Shown: positions 48,030 through 58,528, counted from the first letter of the stretch. The stretch: 64,000 bases of DNA from Sphingobacterium daejeonense (GCF_901472535.1 NZ_LR590470.1:248001-312000), one strand, 5' to 3'. Notes: generated by a model from the sequence alone, not told the origin. Program-made: numbers and translations.

Positions 48030-48835
48030 AGATTTTTGGAAAATTACTCCTTTTAATTTGTGGGATATCCATTTTTTATTTCCTTTTAATGCAGGTGGAT
48101 TGGAAAGCTGTGTTTGAATTCGAAAAGAATCACGATCGTCTTGAAGCAAAACTAGGGAAATTGGTGCTAGATCATGTAAAAGAGACTTATGAGGTTATTG
48201 ATGATGAGCAACTGAATTCTACTTTAGACTCGATATTCAAACCTATTTTAAAGGAAAATTATATTTCAGATAAAAATTACGATTTATACCTCATAAAAAG
48301 TGAGGAGGTCAATGCTTTTGCTTTACCGGATGACAAAATTATTGTAACTACTGGTTTGATCAATTTTTTGGATAGTTCAAATTATCTATCTGCAATTCTG
48401 GCGCATGAAATTGCTCATTGTGAAAAAAATCATGTGATGAGGGCATTGATAACTAATTTTGGCTTGGATTTGTTACTATCTGGCTCTGGAACCGGAGAAA
48501 TTACCAATTTTGTTACTGGCCAAGCATATTCAAGAAAATTAGAAAAGGAAGCTGATGAACTGGCTGTTGATTATCTTGAACAAGCTAAAATAAATCCCAA
48601 TAGTATAGCTCAAGTGATGGAATTGTTTGATGTATATTTAACTTCTGATGGTGATGTAAGCTGGATATCTTCCCACCCAGCACCTGCAGACCGGAAAAAA
48701 TACCTGTTACAGAAAATAAATAGATTGAATTCTGAAGATCAATTGTATAAAAACCCCATTCACACTAAAACGTGGACAGGATTTCAAAATAAAGTCACAG
48801 CATTGGATAATGAACATTCATTGCTCGACGAATAA
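48026..48835 (+). CDS. M48 family metalloprotease
   Basis: This 269-residue protein has one N-terminal membrane helix (L-L-L-L-I-C-G-I-S-I-F-Y-F-L-L-M). A periplasmic M48 domain follows, with zinc motif H-E-I-A-H near residue 128, the third ligand in E-K-E-A-D-E-L, and the late S-H-P-A-P-A-D-R. M48 peptidases such as BepA and LoiP act in membrane and outer-membrane protein quality control. The gene is last in the TM2/DUF2752/DUF4870-like cluster and is coupled to it by a 4-base overlap. Confidence 0.87.
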   Translation: MKIFGKLLLLICGISIFYFLLMQVDWKAVFEFEKNHDRLEAKLGKLVLDHVKETYEVIDDEQLNSTLDSIFKPILKENYISDKNYDLYLIKSEEVNAFALPDDKIIVTTGLINFLDSSNYLSAILAHEIAHCEKNHVMRALITNFGLDLLLSGSGTGEITNFVTGQAYSRKLEKEADELAVDYLEQAKINPNSIAQVMELFDVYLTSDGDVSWISSHPAPADRKKYLLQKINRLNSEDQLYKNPIHTKTWTGFQNKVTALDNEHSLLDE

Positions 48836-48843
48836 TTTTATTG

Positions 48844-51583
48844 TTAATCTTCTCGAGAACCTCTCCCTCCGAAATTCCTTAAATTATAGCTTACACTCAA
48901 CAGAAAATATCTTGTTAGCGTATTAGAGGTGATATTTGAGATAGAAATTTCAGATACTCTTCTATTTATGTTTTTCGCATTATTGAATAAATCGAATGCT
49001 TTTAGTGATATCTCGGCATTTTTCTTTTTAAATACTTTGTAGCCAATGGAAGCATTTAATAGGTTGGTAGAAATTCCTTCTGCACCCATTACTCCACCAT
49101 TGTACAGGTAAGAATAATTGTAGCTCATCGTCATATTCTTAAAGAACTCTAAAATAAAAGTATTGCTGACCCTATGATTTGTTATCTGATAATGTGAGAT
49201 TTCACTCATAGGGTTGTTGGTGAAATTCATGTTCAGGTTATAGTTAAAGCCAATGATGATCTTTTTACTAAAATTGGTGTATATCCCAACATGTTGACTG
49301 AAGCCATAGCTATGGTTGGGCATCAATTCTTTGTTGAGGATGGCATAATTTCTATTGTAAAATAAGTTATTGTTTAAATTCAGATTGAACCCTAGCTTCT
49401 TTAATGGCAATCCATAATTATTGTTGGCTCTTAATTGAAATACACCATTTATGTTTTCTGGTACCGCATATTGACCTCCTGCACCTAATATAATATCATC
49501 AAACAGCGTTATTGTGCTGTCTGTGGTCATCGTATTCATAATGATTTTATCGTTGATATAATCAAAGTTTATGTTGCTTGTAAAGCTTCGGCCGTTTTTT
49601 CTATTCACATCGCGATATTGAAACCTTAATCGGTGCGATTGTTCTTGATTTAGGTTTGGATTACCGTTTCGGAGGAAAAGTTCATTGGAATTATCAATAT
49701 AATCCTGAAGCTGTTCAATGGACGGGGTATTGGTTTGTTTGTTGTAGTTGAATTCTAAGTTCCGCTCTTTAGTGAAGAAATAGACCACTGTCATTTCTGG
49801 TAGAAAAGCACCAAAGTCCGCTGTGGTCTTTAGATCTATAGGAAAAGTTCGGTCATTAGTTCTTATCCCTCTTTCATAATTGATTCCGATTTGAAATCTG
49901 AAAGTGTCTTGTTTGTTGTAAGCATATGATATACCTGCACTATGATGATTGAAATCATTTCGGAACTCATTAGATAACCTTTCGTTTAATTCATCGAATT
50001 GCCCAGTTTCTGCCAAGAACTCCATGGTTTTCCTATCGGAGTAGTTGCTGGTGTTTCGAAAACCATAATTTGCCTGAAACCTTGAAATCTTAGATAAATT
50101 ATAGGTGTATGAGAGCCTTCCGTTATAACCACTGCCATATCCATTGGTTGTGCTTTCCCTATTGTTGGTGTCAATTCGGTCGAGCATAGCATCTTTGTAG
50201 TATTGATTAAATGCTAATGTCCTGCCCAAGGCCTCATTGCTGCTCTTATTCCCGTCAAGGTTCAACGATATTGTTTGGCCAGATTTCCTGAATCTGTGCA
50301 TATAAGTCAATGAGCCTCCAAAACTGAAATTACTGTTGTTATTGTTGAATTTTCGATCAGAATTATTCAGCGGTTCCGAACCTGCTTTCATCATATTACT
50401 AACCGATGAATTGAAAATCTCTCGGTTTGTATAAGATAAGTTCGGATTAATATCCAGTCTGTTCATGCTGTCGATATCCCATTTCAGTCTACCTCGAAGA
50501 TTATGTTCTGAATTTCCGTTTTCCCCTTCTTGTTGTTGTTTTTGAAATTGGTTTGCCCGAGTTCCTGTTGTATATTCAACGTCGGAAAGCGTATTGGTAA
50601 TGGTATTGCTGCTACGGAACCTATAATTTCCATTTACTTCCAATTTTTTGTCCAAGAAGGTGTTGGTGTAATTTGCAGCAGCAGCATAGGTGTCAGAAAG
50701 ACCTCTATCTGTATTGTTGTTTCCTCTCCTGAACCCACCTCTACCTTGTTCTGAAAAGTCAGTTTCATTGATGTTGTTTGCCATTATGTTGATGGAAACC
50801 TTTTCATCACCTCGGAAAGCATTCACTCCAGTATTTAAGCTGAATTTATCCTCATCTCCTTTGCCAGCATTAAATTTTCCAAACAGGCCCTTTTTCTTAT
50901 CAGGTTTAGTTACAATATTGATCACTTTTGACCTCTTCCCATCATCAAATCCTGAGAACTTTGATTGTTCACTTTTCTCATCGATGATCTGCAATTTATC
51001 GATGATATCCGCTGGAAGTGTCTTGAGAGCAACTTTGGGGTCTGTGCTAAAGAATTCTTTGCCATCTACCATGATTTTAGTTACTTCTTCACCATGAGCT
51101 GAAACCTTTCCATCTTCATCGATTGTTACTCCGGGTACTTGAGCGACCATCTCATCTGCGTCAGCATATTCACGTGTCGCAAAATTCCGGGAATTGAATT
51201 CTAGGGTATCACCACGAACAGCAACATTGGGTTCCGGTGCAATAGTAATCTCTTCAATTATTATTTCCCCCCGGTTCCAATTCTACCATAACAGATTGTG
51301 TTGCTTTATTAACATCTAGCTGTTGCTCAAACTTTTTGAACCCCAAGAGAGTTCCAGATATCTGATATTTTCCAGGGTTTACTCGCTCAAAGGAAAATGC
51401 TCCCTTGTCATTGGACTTTGCAGATCTCACAGTTGAGTCTTTTAAGTTCAAAAGCTGTATGCTGGCATCTTGTAAAGGATTGGCTTTAGTTTTGTCCTGC
51501 ACTTTTCCAGAAACAATGCTCTGTGCTTGACTGATAGAATGACTAAATACGATGATCAATAATAATGGCAAAAGGCATTTCAT
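48844..51583 (-). CDS. Outer-membrane beta-barrel family protein, frameshifted
   Basis: The N-terminus has a signal peptide (L-L-L-I-I-V-F-S-H-S-I-S-Q-A-Q). A carboxypeptidase-regulatory-like domain with S-G-K-V-Q-D-K-T-K follows, then a plug-like region (A-Q-V-P-G-V-T-I-D-E-D-G) and a long barrel of about 700 residues ending in aromatic strands. This is the layout of TonB-dependent-receptor relatives with the outer-membrane beta-barrel 3 domain. The frame breaks at a six-C run at about 51266-51272. Bridged length is about 912 residues. The ligand is unknown; no SusD partner is adjacent. Confidence 0.85.
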
Positions 51584-51953
51584 GGTTAGGCCGCTGGTAA
51601 ATTTTTTTCAATAATATAGCTTTTAAATGAGAGCAACTTTATAATCACAAAAAAGATACAAGATGTTCTAACAATCGTATTCTAAATCACTTATCATTGT
51701 AGTGCCACAGAAAAAAGACATTCAGAAAAAAAGAGGGCACTGAAAAACTATCCATTAAAAAAGGGCTTATGAATTTTTATGTTCATAAGCCCTTATCTTT
51801 TGTCTATTTGAATGCTTCTATATTTTTAAGTCGCAAATACTCGATTCTCAAAGGGTTTAACACATGGTTTTCAAGCATTTTGAAACCTCTAAATTTTTAA
51901 GAAGACTTTTTCAGTACCCTCGAAAAAAATGGATATATTTGCTCCATAAGTCA
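51584..51953. promoter_or_regulatory. Divergent intergenic region with hairpin
   Basis: This 370-base region lies between two divergent genes. It contains a strong hairpin: AAGGGCTTATGAA at 51761-51773 pairs with TTCATAAGCCCTT at 51782-51794, a perfect 13-base stem. A-runs precede the hairpin, so it reads as a terminator on the minus strand. A terminator between divergent promoters is unexpected and may mark an unannotated small transcript. Confidence 0.55.
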
Positions 51954-52493
51954 ATGAAAGAAACAACGCTCAGTAGAAAGGAAAAGATATTGCAAACTGC
52001 TTTGCAGCTATTTGCCAGTAAAGGTTATCTTGATACCTCTACCAAGGAGATTGCTGCAAAGGCTGGAGTTTCTGAAGCGCTTATCTTTAAACATTTTGGA
52101 AATAAAGATGCGCTTTTGGCACATATTGTTAAATCTGGATATCGGAAAGTTCTTTTGCATCATAAAGGAATGATGACTTATAAAGGTGCCAAAGACTTTT
52201 TGAAAAACATGGTTCAATTTCCAAGCAAGCTTGTTGCTGATGACCCACAGTTTTGGAAATTGCAGGAGAGACTTTCACATCATAGCTTCTCAAAGTCCCA
52301 ACATGAACTTTTTATAAAACCCGTACAGCCAATTGTACTCAAAGCATTCCAGGAACTCAGGTATGAAAATCCGGATTTGGAAACACAATTCTTATTGTTG
52401 ATAATTGATATGCTTTGGAAAAAAGAAGCATGTGGTGAATTAGACAATGCTGCGGAATTGGCAAAATTGGTAGAGGCAAAATACAATCTCTAG
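51954..52493 (+). CDS. TetR family regulator
   Basis: This protein of about 179 residues starts at ATG 51954 (M-K-E-T-T-L-S-R-K). The N-terminal helix-turn-helix (K-E-I-A-A-K-A-G-V-S-E-A-L-I-F-K-H-F) is typical of TetR. The C-terminal helices form an unidentified ligand pocket. An extended frame to 51864 adds a segment unlike TetR proteins. It is divergent from the beta-barrel gene and may regulate it; that is inference. No frameshift is seen. Confidence 0.87.
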   Translation: MKETTLSRKEKILQTALQLFASKGYLDTSTKEIAAKAGVSEALIFKHFGNKDALLAHIVKSGYRKVLLHHKGMMTYKGAKDFLKNMVQFPSKLVADDPQFWKLQERLSHHSFSKSQHELFIKPVQPIVLKAFQELRYENPDLETQFLLLIIDMLWKKEACGELDNAAELAKLVEAKYNL

Positions 52494-52582
52494 ACTGCGG
52501 TTTTGTGCGTGTTGTGTTTTAAAAATGCAAAATATTTTAAAAACTAACTAAAATTCCCGTATTTCGTATAAACTATATTGTG

Positions 52583-54289
52583 ATGATTAAGAAACTATTC
52601 TGTATCGGATTGCTGTCCATTATGCTTATTTCTGCGGGATTTGCCCAAAATAAGCCCAATTTCATAAATTTTATCAACCAAAAGCATACCTGGGTCGATT
52701 CTGTATTTAATACCTTGACTCCAAAACAACGTATTGCGCAGCTTTTTTTAGTTAGAGCACATACCAATCTTGGTCAAAAATATATTGATTCTGTAAAACA
52801 AGTTATTGAAAAAGAGCAGTTAGGTGGCTTAGTAGTTTTTCAAGGGGGACCGGTTAGACATGCAAATATGTTCAATCAATATCAAAAAGTCAGTAAAGTT
52901 CCTTTGTTGATAACATTTGATGGTGAATGGGGATTAGGAATGCGTATGCCGGATTCTACAATTTCTTACCCTTACCAAATGACATTGGGAGCAATCCAAA
53001 ACAACAATATGTTGTATGAGATGGGGCGCCAAGTTGCTCGCGATTTCCAAAGAATTGGCATGCATTTCAACTTTGCGCCAGTTGTTGACATCAATAACAA
53101 TTCTAAAAACCCAGTAATCAATTTCCGTTCTTTTGGAGATGATAAATATAAAGTAACTGCCAAGGCTAAAGCCTATATGGATGGTATGGTTCAAGGCGGC
53201 ATTTTGGCATCTTTGAAACATTTTCCAGGTCATGGAGACACAGATGTTGACTCCCACCATGACCTGCCACAGTTAAAATTTGACAAAACTAGACTAGACA
53301 GCTTAGAGTTATATCCATTCCGAGAATTAATAAAGGATGGAGCTCCATCAGTTATGGTTGCTCACATGAATATTCCTGCATTAGACGCTACCCCAAATAT
53401 TCCATCATCGATCTCGAAGAAGGTTGTTACTGACCTTTTGCGTAAGGAATTAGGTTTTCAAGGTTTGACGGTAACGGATGCAATGGATATGAACGGCGTG
53501 AAAAAATACTTTCCTCGAGGAGAAGCTGATGTCATGGCTATCGAAGCCGGACATGATCTTTTGGAAGTTTCTGAAAATAGCGGCCGTGCAATTGATCTTA
53601 TAGAAAAAGCAATCAAATCTGGAAGAATTTCTCAAGCATCTGTTGATGCTCGTGTAAAGAAAGTATTGGCTGCAAAATTATGGCTAGGATTAAATCAACC
53701 AAAAGTAGTTAATAAAAATAACCTTTATCAGGATTTAAATACCCCAAGTGCTCAAAGTCTTGTTCAACGTATCGCTGATGCGGCGGTAACTTTATTGAAA
53801 TCTGAACGTGGTCTTAAAAGATTTGATCCAAAAAGATCTACATCCATCGTGAGTGTAGGCATTGATAAAGCTCAAGATTTTGAAAAAGGACTTGCCCTTC
53901 AATTGAGTGACTTCGAACAGTTCTTTATAAAAGGGAATGAAACCGAAGAACAACTGAAAGAGTTAATGAAAGAATCAAAAGACAATCGTCAAATTATCTT
54001 AGTTATTCATGATAATCGCAGTAGACCACGCAGTGAACTGGAATTGAATGATGCTACCAAAGAATTTATTGACAAGATTGCCGGTAGAAGAACCATATCG
54101 ATTATGTTGACAAATCCGTATGCATTAAATTCAGTTGATGTGATGCGTAGTTCATCTGTTTTACTGGGCTATCAAAATGATTTCTTTATGCAAAAAGCGG
54201 TTTTAAAGGCATTGTTAAAACAAATAAAACCTGAAGGAAAGCTTCCAGTAACTATTTCAGAGAATTTAAAGAATGGAGATGGAATCTAA
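52583..54289 (+). CDS. Glycoside hydrolase family 3, NagZ-like
   Basis: This 568-residue exported protein has a signal peptide (L-L-S-I-M-L-I-S-A-G-F-A-Q). A GH3 barrel with the NagZ signature K-H-F-P-G-H-G-D-T-D-V-D-S-H-H supplies the His-Asp general acid. The nucleophile aspartate is in T-V-T-D-A-M-D-M. A second domain of about 180 residues follows. Many Bacteroidota homologs carry an extra beta-lactamase-like domain, which is absent here. It probably hydrolyses beta-N-acetylhexosamine linkages in peptidoglycan fragments. Confidence 0.87.
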   Translation: MIKKLFCIGLLSIMLISAGFAQNKPNFINFINQKHTWVDSVFNTLTPKQRIAQLFLVRAHTNLGQKYIDSVKQVIEKEQLGGLVVFQGGPVRHANMFNQYQKVSKVPLLITFDGEWGLGMRMPDSTISYPYQMTLGAIQNNNMLYEMGRQVARDFQRIGMHFNFAPVVDINNNSKNPVINFRSFGDDKYKVTAKAKAYMDGMVQGGILASLKHFPGHGDTDVDSHHDLPQLKFDKTRLDSLELYPFRELIKDGAPSVMVAHMNIPALDATPNIPSSISKKVVTDLLRKELGFQGLTVTDAMDMNGVKKYFPRGEADVMAIEAGHDLLEVSENSGRAIDLIEKAIKSGRISQASVDARVKKVLAAKLWLGLNQPKVVNKNNLYQDLNTPSAQSLVQRIADAAVTLLKSERGLKRFDPKRSTSIVSVGIDKAQDFEKGLALQLSDFEQFFIKGNETEEQLKELMKESKDNRQIILVIHDNRSRPRSELELNDATKEFIDKIAGRRTISIMLTNPYALNSVDVMRSSSVLLGYQNDFFMQKAVLKALLKQIKPEGKLPVTISENLKNGDGI

Positions 54290-54316
54290 TTCCAATCTGT
54301 TAACATAAAAATAAAG

Positions 54317-54345
54317 AGCCAGTAAGTTTTACTGGCTTTTTTTAT
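54317..54345 (+). terminator. Rho-independent terminator after GH3 gene
   Basis: AGCCAGTAA at 54317-54325 pairs with TTACTGGCT at 54329-54337 across a 3-base loop, followed by a T-run. Confidence 0.88.
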
Positions 54346-54384
54346 TCAAAAGAAAGACTAATTTTGTTGAGTAGATTGAGTAAT

Positions 54385-55812
54385 ATGGCAAAAGAGCAGA
54401 TTTCAATATTCGATATGTTTAAAATAGGAATTGGACCCTCCAGTTCCCATACTTTAGGTCCTTGGCGTGCGGCACAGCGATTTGTGGAAACTTTGGAAAA
54501 GAGAGACTTACTAAATCATATCAAGGAAGTGAAAATACTGCTGTACGGCTCCTTAGCAAAAACTGGAGTTGGCCATGGTACGGACATCGCCGTGTTATTA
54601 GGGCTTAGTGGAGACGATCCTGTAACATTCGATGTCAGTGATGTCGTACCTAAGGTCGAGCGAATTAAAGCCAATAAGAAAATGAGTATTGGGGGGAAGA
54701 AAGATATTGACTTCTCCTATCAGGATGATTTACTTTTCCTTTACGACCAAAGCCTTCCTTTTCACCCGAACGCTGTAACTTTTCAGGCATTCCTGGACAA
54801 TGAAACAGCGGTTTCAGAAACATATTATTCCATTGGTGGTGGATTTGTGGTTCAAGAGAATGACACTGAAAGTGTCCTTTCTGAAATTGACCTTCCTTTC
54901 CCAATTGATACAGCACAGGAATTAATGGTTTCCTGCATGCGGACAGGATTAAAAATATCTGAACTCGTATTGGAAAATGAATGCTCTTGGAGGCCAGAAC
55001 AAGAAACAAAAGAGGGTGTTCAAAAAATATTTCAAACCATAAAAGAATGTATTTACAAAGGATGTCATACTGAAGGTGTGCTACCCGGTGGGCTTCATGT
55101 TGAACGCAGGGCATCAAAACTTAACAAAAGAATGTTGAAAGGCAGATCCTACAGTGATTTTGATTCCTGGGTTGAGGCCATTCGTGCTGGGGGTAAGGAT
55201 TTTGGATACATTTTGGATTGTGTAAGTTGTTTTGCACTTGCCGTTAATGAGGAAAATGCATCTTTTGGTAGGGTTGTTACTGCTCCGACCAATGGTGCTG
55301 CAGGAGTAATTCCTGCTGTTCTTCAATATTATATTGTTTTTCACGATTGCTATAAGGAGGATAAAATCATCCAATTTATTGCTACAGCATCTGAAATAGG
55401 GTCGATTTTCAAGAAAGGGGCGACGATATCTGCTGCCATGGGAGGGTGCCAAGCAGAGATCGGTGTATCTTCAGCAATGGCTGCCGGTGCTTTGACCGAG
55501 TGCCTCGGAGGATCGCAAAGACAAGTATTGATGGCTGCAGAGATCGCTATGGAGCATCATTTGGGATTGACTTGCGACCCAATCGGTGGTTTGGTGCAGA
55601 TACCATGCATCGAAAGAAATACCATGGGAGCAATTAAAGCAATTACTGCTGCGCAACTCGCACTTCAGTCAAATCCAGACAAAGCAAAAGTTAGTTTAGA
55701 CGCCGTAGTAAGCACAATGTGGGATACTGCACAGGATATGAATATCAAGTATAAAGAGACCGCAGACGGTGGATTAGCAATAAAAGTACCACTTAGCTTG
55801 CCAGAATGTTAG
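54385..55812 (+). CDS. sdaA: L-serine ammonia-lyase, iron-sulfur
   Basis: This 475-residue single-chain enzyme deaminates serine to pyruvate. The N-terminal domain contains [10 protein letters not shown], and the C-terminal domain has [12 protein letters not shown]. Cysteines for the Fe-S cluster are visible in D-C-V-S-C-F, M-G-G-C-Q and [12 protein letters not shown]. Start chosen at the ATG at 54385 ([10 protein letters not shown]); the longer frame has no ATG. Normal length, no frameshift. Confidence 0.93.
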   Translation: MAKEQISIFDMFKIGIGPSSSHTLGPWRAAQRFVETLEKRDLLNHIKEVKILLYGSLAKTGVGHGTDIAVLLGLSGDDPVTFDVSDVVPKVERIKANKKMSIGGKKDIDFSYQDDLLFLYDQSLPFHPNAVTFQAFLDNETAVSETYYSIGGGFVVQENDTESVLSEIDLPFPIDTAQELMVSCMRTGLKISELVLENECSWRPEQETKEGVQKIFQTIKECIYKGCHTEGVLPGGLHVERRASKLNKRMLKGRSYSDFDSWVEAIRAGGKDFGYILDCVSCFALAVNEENASFGRVVTAPTNGAAGVIPAVLQYYIVFHDCYKEDKIIQFIATASEIGSIFKKGATISAAMGGCQAEIGVSSAMAAGALTECLGGSQRQVLMAAEIAMEHHLGLTCDPIGGLVQIPCIERNTMGAIKAITAAQLALQSNPDKAKVSLDAVVSTMWDTAQDMNIKYKETADGGLAIKVPLSLPEC

Positions 55813-55863
55813 GTAAATAAATAAAAAAACTATTATTTTGCATTCTGATAGACAACCTAAAGA

Positions 55864-56436
55864 ATGCATAACTATTTCATATTGACTGATGAGGAGCTGT
55901 TTGATTTAATCAAGCAGGATCAACAGTTGGCATTCAATGAACTCTATAATAGGTATAAAAAGCCTATGGTTGGTCTTGCATTAAAATTGGATGATGATGA
56001 TGCTGTTGAAGATATTGTACATGATTTGTTTATAAAATTATGGACCAATAGAGAAAACATTCAAATCAATCAACAATTTAAATCCTATATATACCGCGCC
56101 CTGCGGAATAAAATCCTAGATTACTTCGCACATCAATTGCATGAACGGAAATACCTAGATTCATTAAGACATTTCGGAGAAACTTTTGTAGATAGTGCTG
56201 ACTTTCATATTAGGGAAAAACAGTTCCTAGTAGAACTAGATAGGCTCATGGATAAATATCCGCCGCAAGATAAAATTATACTTAAAATGCGTATGGATGG
56301 ATATACAAATACAGAAATTGCTGACCATTTGGGATTGTCAGAAAAGACTATCTGAAATAAATATAGCTTAATTATCAAGGCTTCAGGTGGTAAATTGAAG
56401 ATTCTTACTATTTTTTATTTTTTTCTAGGGACATAA
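55864..56436 (+). CDS. ECF sigma factor, internal stop near C-terminus
   Basis: This sigma-70 family ECF factor has region 2 (F-N-E-L-Y-N-R-Y, then D-I-V-H-D-L-F-I-K-L-W) and region 4 with a helix-turn-helix (Y-T-N-T-E-I-A-D-H-L-G-L-S-E-K-T-I). A TGA at 56353-56355 stops translation there, giving 163 residues. The same frame stays open for 26 more codons (N-K-Y-S-L-I-I-K-A-S-G-G) to TAA at 56434-56436. Homologs read K-T-[IV]-R-N at this point, so a CGA to TGA change is likely. It lies just upstream of a FecR-type anti-sigma gene. Confidence 0.8.
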
Positions 56437-56500
56437 GGTTTTGACAATCGTCTTTCTATTGTTTTAACCATATTTTATCCTCGTGATAAACCGTAATTCG

Positions 56501-57541
56501 ATGAATATTGATCAAAACATTTTGGACCGTTATTTTCTGGGCACTTGCAGTGCCGAGGAAAAGCAATTAGTTGAGACTTGGTTTGCTCAACTAGGCGATG
56601 ATGATTCTATCGATACGGAAAGGATTGAAAAAATAGTCGCTCGAATAGACCATCGGATCCAACCTGTAACAGGAAATCAAGAGGAACCATTAGCTATAGA
56701 TGATTATTCAGAAGAACCTAAAAAGATTAAGAGGTTCCCTATTTTGTCTATGGTAGCTTCTGCTGCTGCTATTTTATTAGTTTTTGGAATCTTATTCTTT
56801 CAGCAATTCAGAAATCAAGAACCTCAATTGGCGGATATAGCAGCTCCAACTGGTGAAAATTCAATAATTGTCTTTGAAGATAATACAGAATTGGAACTTG
56901 ATAAACTAAAGGTAGAATCAACATGGAACAATACCGTTGCTAAAAACAGATTGGAATTCATTAAGAAACACCCTGAAAACACAATGAGCTTAGTATATCT
57001 GGAAAATCTAGCGAATACGAACAATCCAGAATACGATATCAAGGGTATGTTTGCTAATCTGTCAGAGGAAATCAAAACGTCTAAAAGAGCTGAACGCCTC
57101 CTGAATACTTTGAGAGCAATAGCACTTGTAGTAGGTGCTGACGCTTATGACTTTGAACAAAATGATGTTAATGGCAAACCTGTTAAACTTTCTGATTTCA
57201 AAGGTAAATATGTGCTTATTGATTTTTGGGCATCATGGTGTAAGCCTTGTCGTCAAGAGAATCCAAATGTCGTAAAAGCTTATCAAGCATATAAAGACAA
57301 AAACTTTGAAATATTGGGAGTGTCTTTGGATAGCGATAAGAAAAACTGGTTAAAAGCAATCAAAGACGATGGGTTGACTTGGACAAATGTATCTGACCTA
57401 AAAGGTTGGAAAAACGAAGTTGGCGAATTATATGCTATTAAAGCTGTTCCGACAAATTACTTGATTTCTCCTGAGGGAAAAATTATAGCTAAAGATCTTC
57501 GCGGTGCTGATTTGGAAAAATTCCTAGCCGAGAAATTATAA
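56501..57541 (+). CDS. FecR-type anti-sigma / thioredoxin-like fusion
   Basis: The first 130 residues look like the start of a FecR-family anti-sigma factor. They contain I-L-D-R-Y-F-L-G-T-C-S-A-E-E, a membrane helix (I-L-S-M-V-A-S-A-A-A-I-L-L-V-F-G-I), and D-I-A-A-P-T-G-E-N-S-I-I-V-F-E-D. From about residue 130 the sequence becomes a TlpA/AhpC-type thioredoxin protein with the redox motif W-C-K-P-C and F-K-G-K-Y-V-L-I-D-F-W-A-S. Neither the rest of FecR nor the usual N-terminal domain of such TlpA proteins is present. The frame is continuous. The start is the ATG at 56501. It could be a true deletion fusion or an assembly chimera. Confidence 0.72.
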   Translation: MNIDQNILDRYFLGTCSAEEKQLVETWFAQLGDDDSIDTERIEKIVARIDHRIQPVTGNQEEPLAIDDYSEEPKKIKRFPILSMVASAAAILLVFGILFFQQFRNQEPQLADIAAPTGENSIIVFEDNTELELDKLKVESTWNNTVAKNRLEFIKKHPENTMSLVYLENLANTNNPEYDIKGMFANLSEEIKTSKRAERLLNTLRAIALVVGADAYDFEQNDVNGKPVKLSDFKGKYVLIDFWASWCKPCRQENPNVVKAYQAYKDKNFEILGVSLDSDKKNWLKAIKDDGLTWTNVSDLKGWKNEVGELYAIKAVPTNYLISPEGKIIAKDLRGADLEKFLAEKL

Positions 57542-57592
57542 AATATTTGGAGTAATGATTCCTACTCCCTTGTTTGTTGTTTATAAGTAGAT

Positions 57593-57627
57593 GAGGTCAT
57601 TATCGCCCGATAATGGCCTCTTTTTTT
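57593..57627 (+). terminator. Rho-independent terminator after fusion gene
   Basis: GAGGTCATTATCG at 57593-57605 pairs with CGATAATGGCCTC at 57608-57620 with one G-T wobble. A seven-T run follows. Confidence 0.85.
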
Positions 57628-57639
57628 GTCTCATTTTTC

Positions 57640-57647
57640 TATCTTTG
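57640..57647 (+). promoter_or_regulatory. Putative -7 element for MBL gene
   Basis: TATCTTTG matches the Bacteroidota -7 consensus and ends only 4 bases before the ATG at 57652, so the transcript would have almost no leader. The -33 region overlaps the preceding terminator and is not clear. Confidence 0.35.
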
Positions 57648-57651
57648 CATT

Positions 57652-58483
57652 ATGATTCGTTATGCTGCGCTGGCTTCTGGAAGTAATGGAATAGCTACTA
57701 TATTGCTAAAGGTAATACGGCCGTTTTGATAGATGCCGGAATCAATAACAAGCACCTTCATCTTCGAATGGCGGCATTGGGAATAAATCCTGCATCCATC
57801 AGTGCAATCTTCGTAACACACGAACATACAGATCATATTTGTGGACTTTCAGTCTTTGCCAAGCGTTATCAAATCCCAATCTACCTGACACAAGGGACTT
57901 ATGAATCATCAAGGTTACAGCTCCCAGACTATTTGGTCAATTTCATAAAGTCTAATTCTGTCGTCAACCTGGAAGACCTCTCGGTTTACGGGATACCTAA
58001 ATATCACGATGCACAAGAGCCATGTAGTTTTTTGGTGTCCGATGGGCATATCAATATTTCGGTACTCACGGATTTGGGAAGGATTTGTGACAATGTCAAG
58101 AAAGCTATCCGAATAGCAGACATATTGTTTTTAGAAGCGAATTATGACGAGCAAATGCTGCTGACAGGAAGATATCCTTACCACCTAAAAAATAGAATTA
58201 AAGGTGGTTGGGGCCATATTTCCAATGATTTGTCGTTAGGGGCTTTTCTCGACCATAGATCCGAACGCCTTAAACATCTAATCTTGGGCATCTATCAGGA
58301 GAAAATAATACTGTTGACCTGGTAGAAAATTTATTTTTACCTCATTGTACAGAAATTAAGCTCTCAGTAGCAAAAAGAACCGAGTCAACAGCTTTGTTTC
58401 AAATTGCTAAACAAGTACAGGCAGAGATTCATGTTGAACATTATTCCTACCAATCTATTCAAGTAATAAATTACCAGCCATAA
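57652..58483 (+). CDS. YycJ/WalJ-like MBL-fold hydrolase, two frameshifts
   Basis: The protein begins M-I-R-Y-A-A-L-A-S-G-S-N-G. One A is missing near 57688 to reach N-S-Y-Y-I-A-K-G-N-T-A-V-L-I-D-A-G. The metal-binding motif T-H-E-H-T-D-H-I lies near residue 60, with D-G-H and other ligands following. A second shift near 58290 (L-I-L-G, then H-L-S-G-E-N-N) leads to a C-terminus ending at 58483. Bridged length is about 276 residues, as for YycJ-like exonucleases or hydrolases. The precise substrate is unknown. Confidence 0.82.
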
Positions 58484-58488
58484 AAAAA

Positions 58489-58528
58489 ACTTACTCCAGC
58501 ATCGAGGGGGGTTTGATGTGGAGTAAGT
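58489..58528 (-). terminator. Hairpin between convergent MBL and protease genes
   Basis: ACTTACTCCA at 58489-58498 pairs with TGGAGTAAGT at 58519-58528 across a 20-base loop. The flanking A-run at 58482-58489 gives a T-run on the minus strand, so it probably terminates the protease transcript. Confidence 0.65.
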
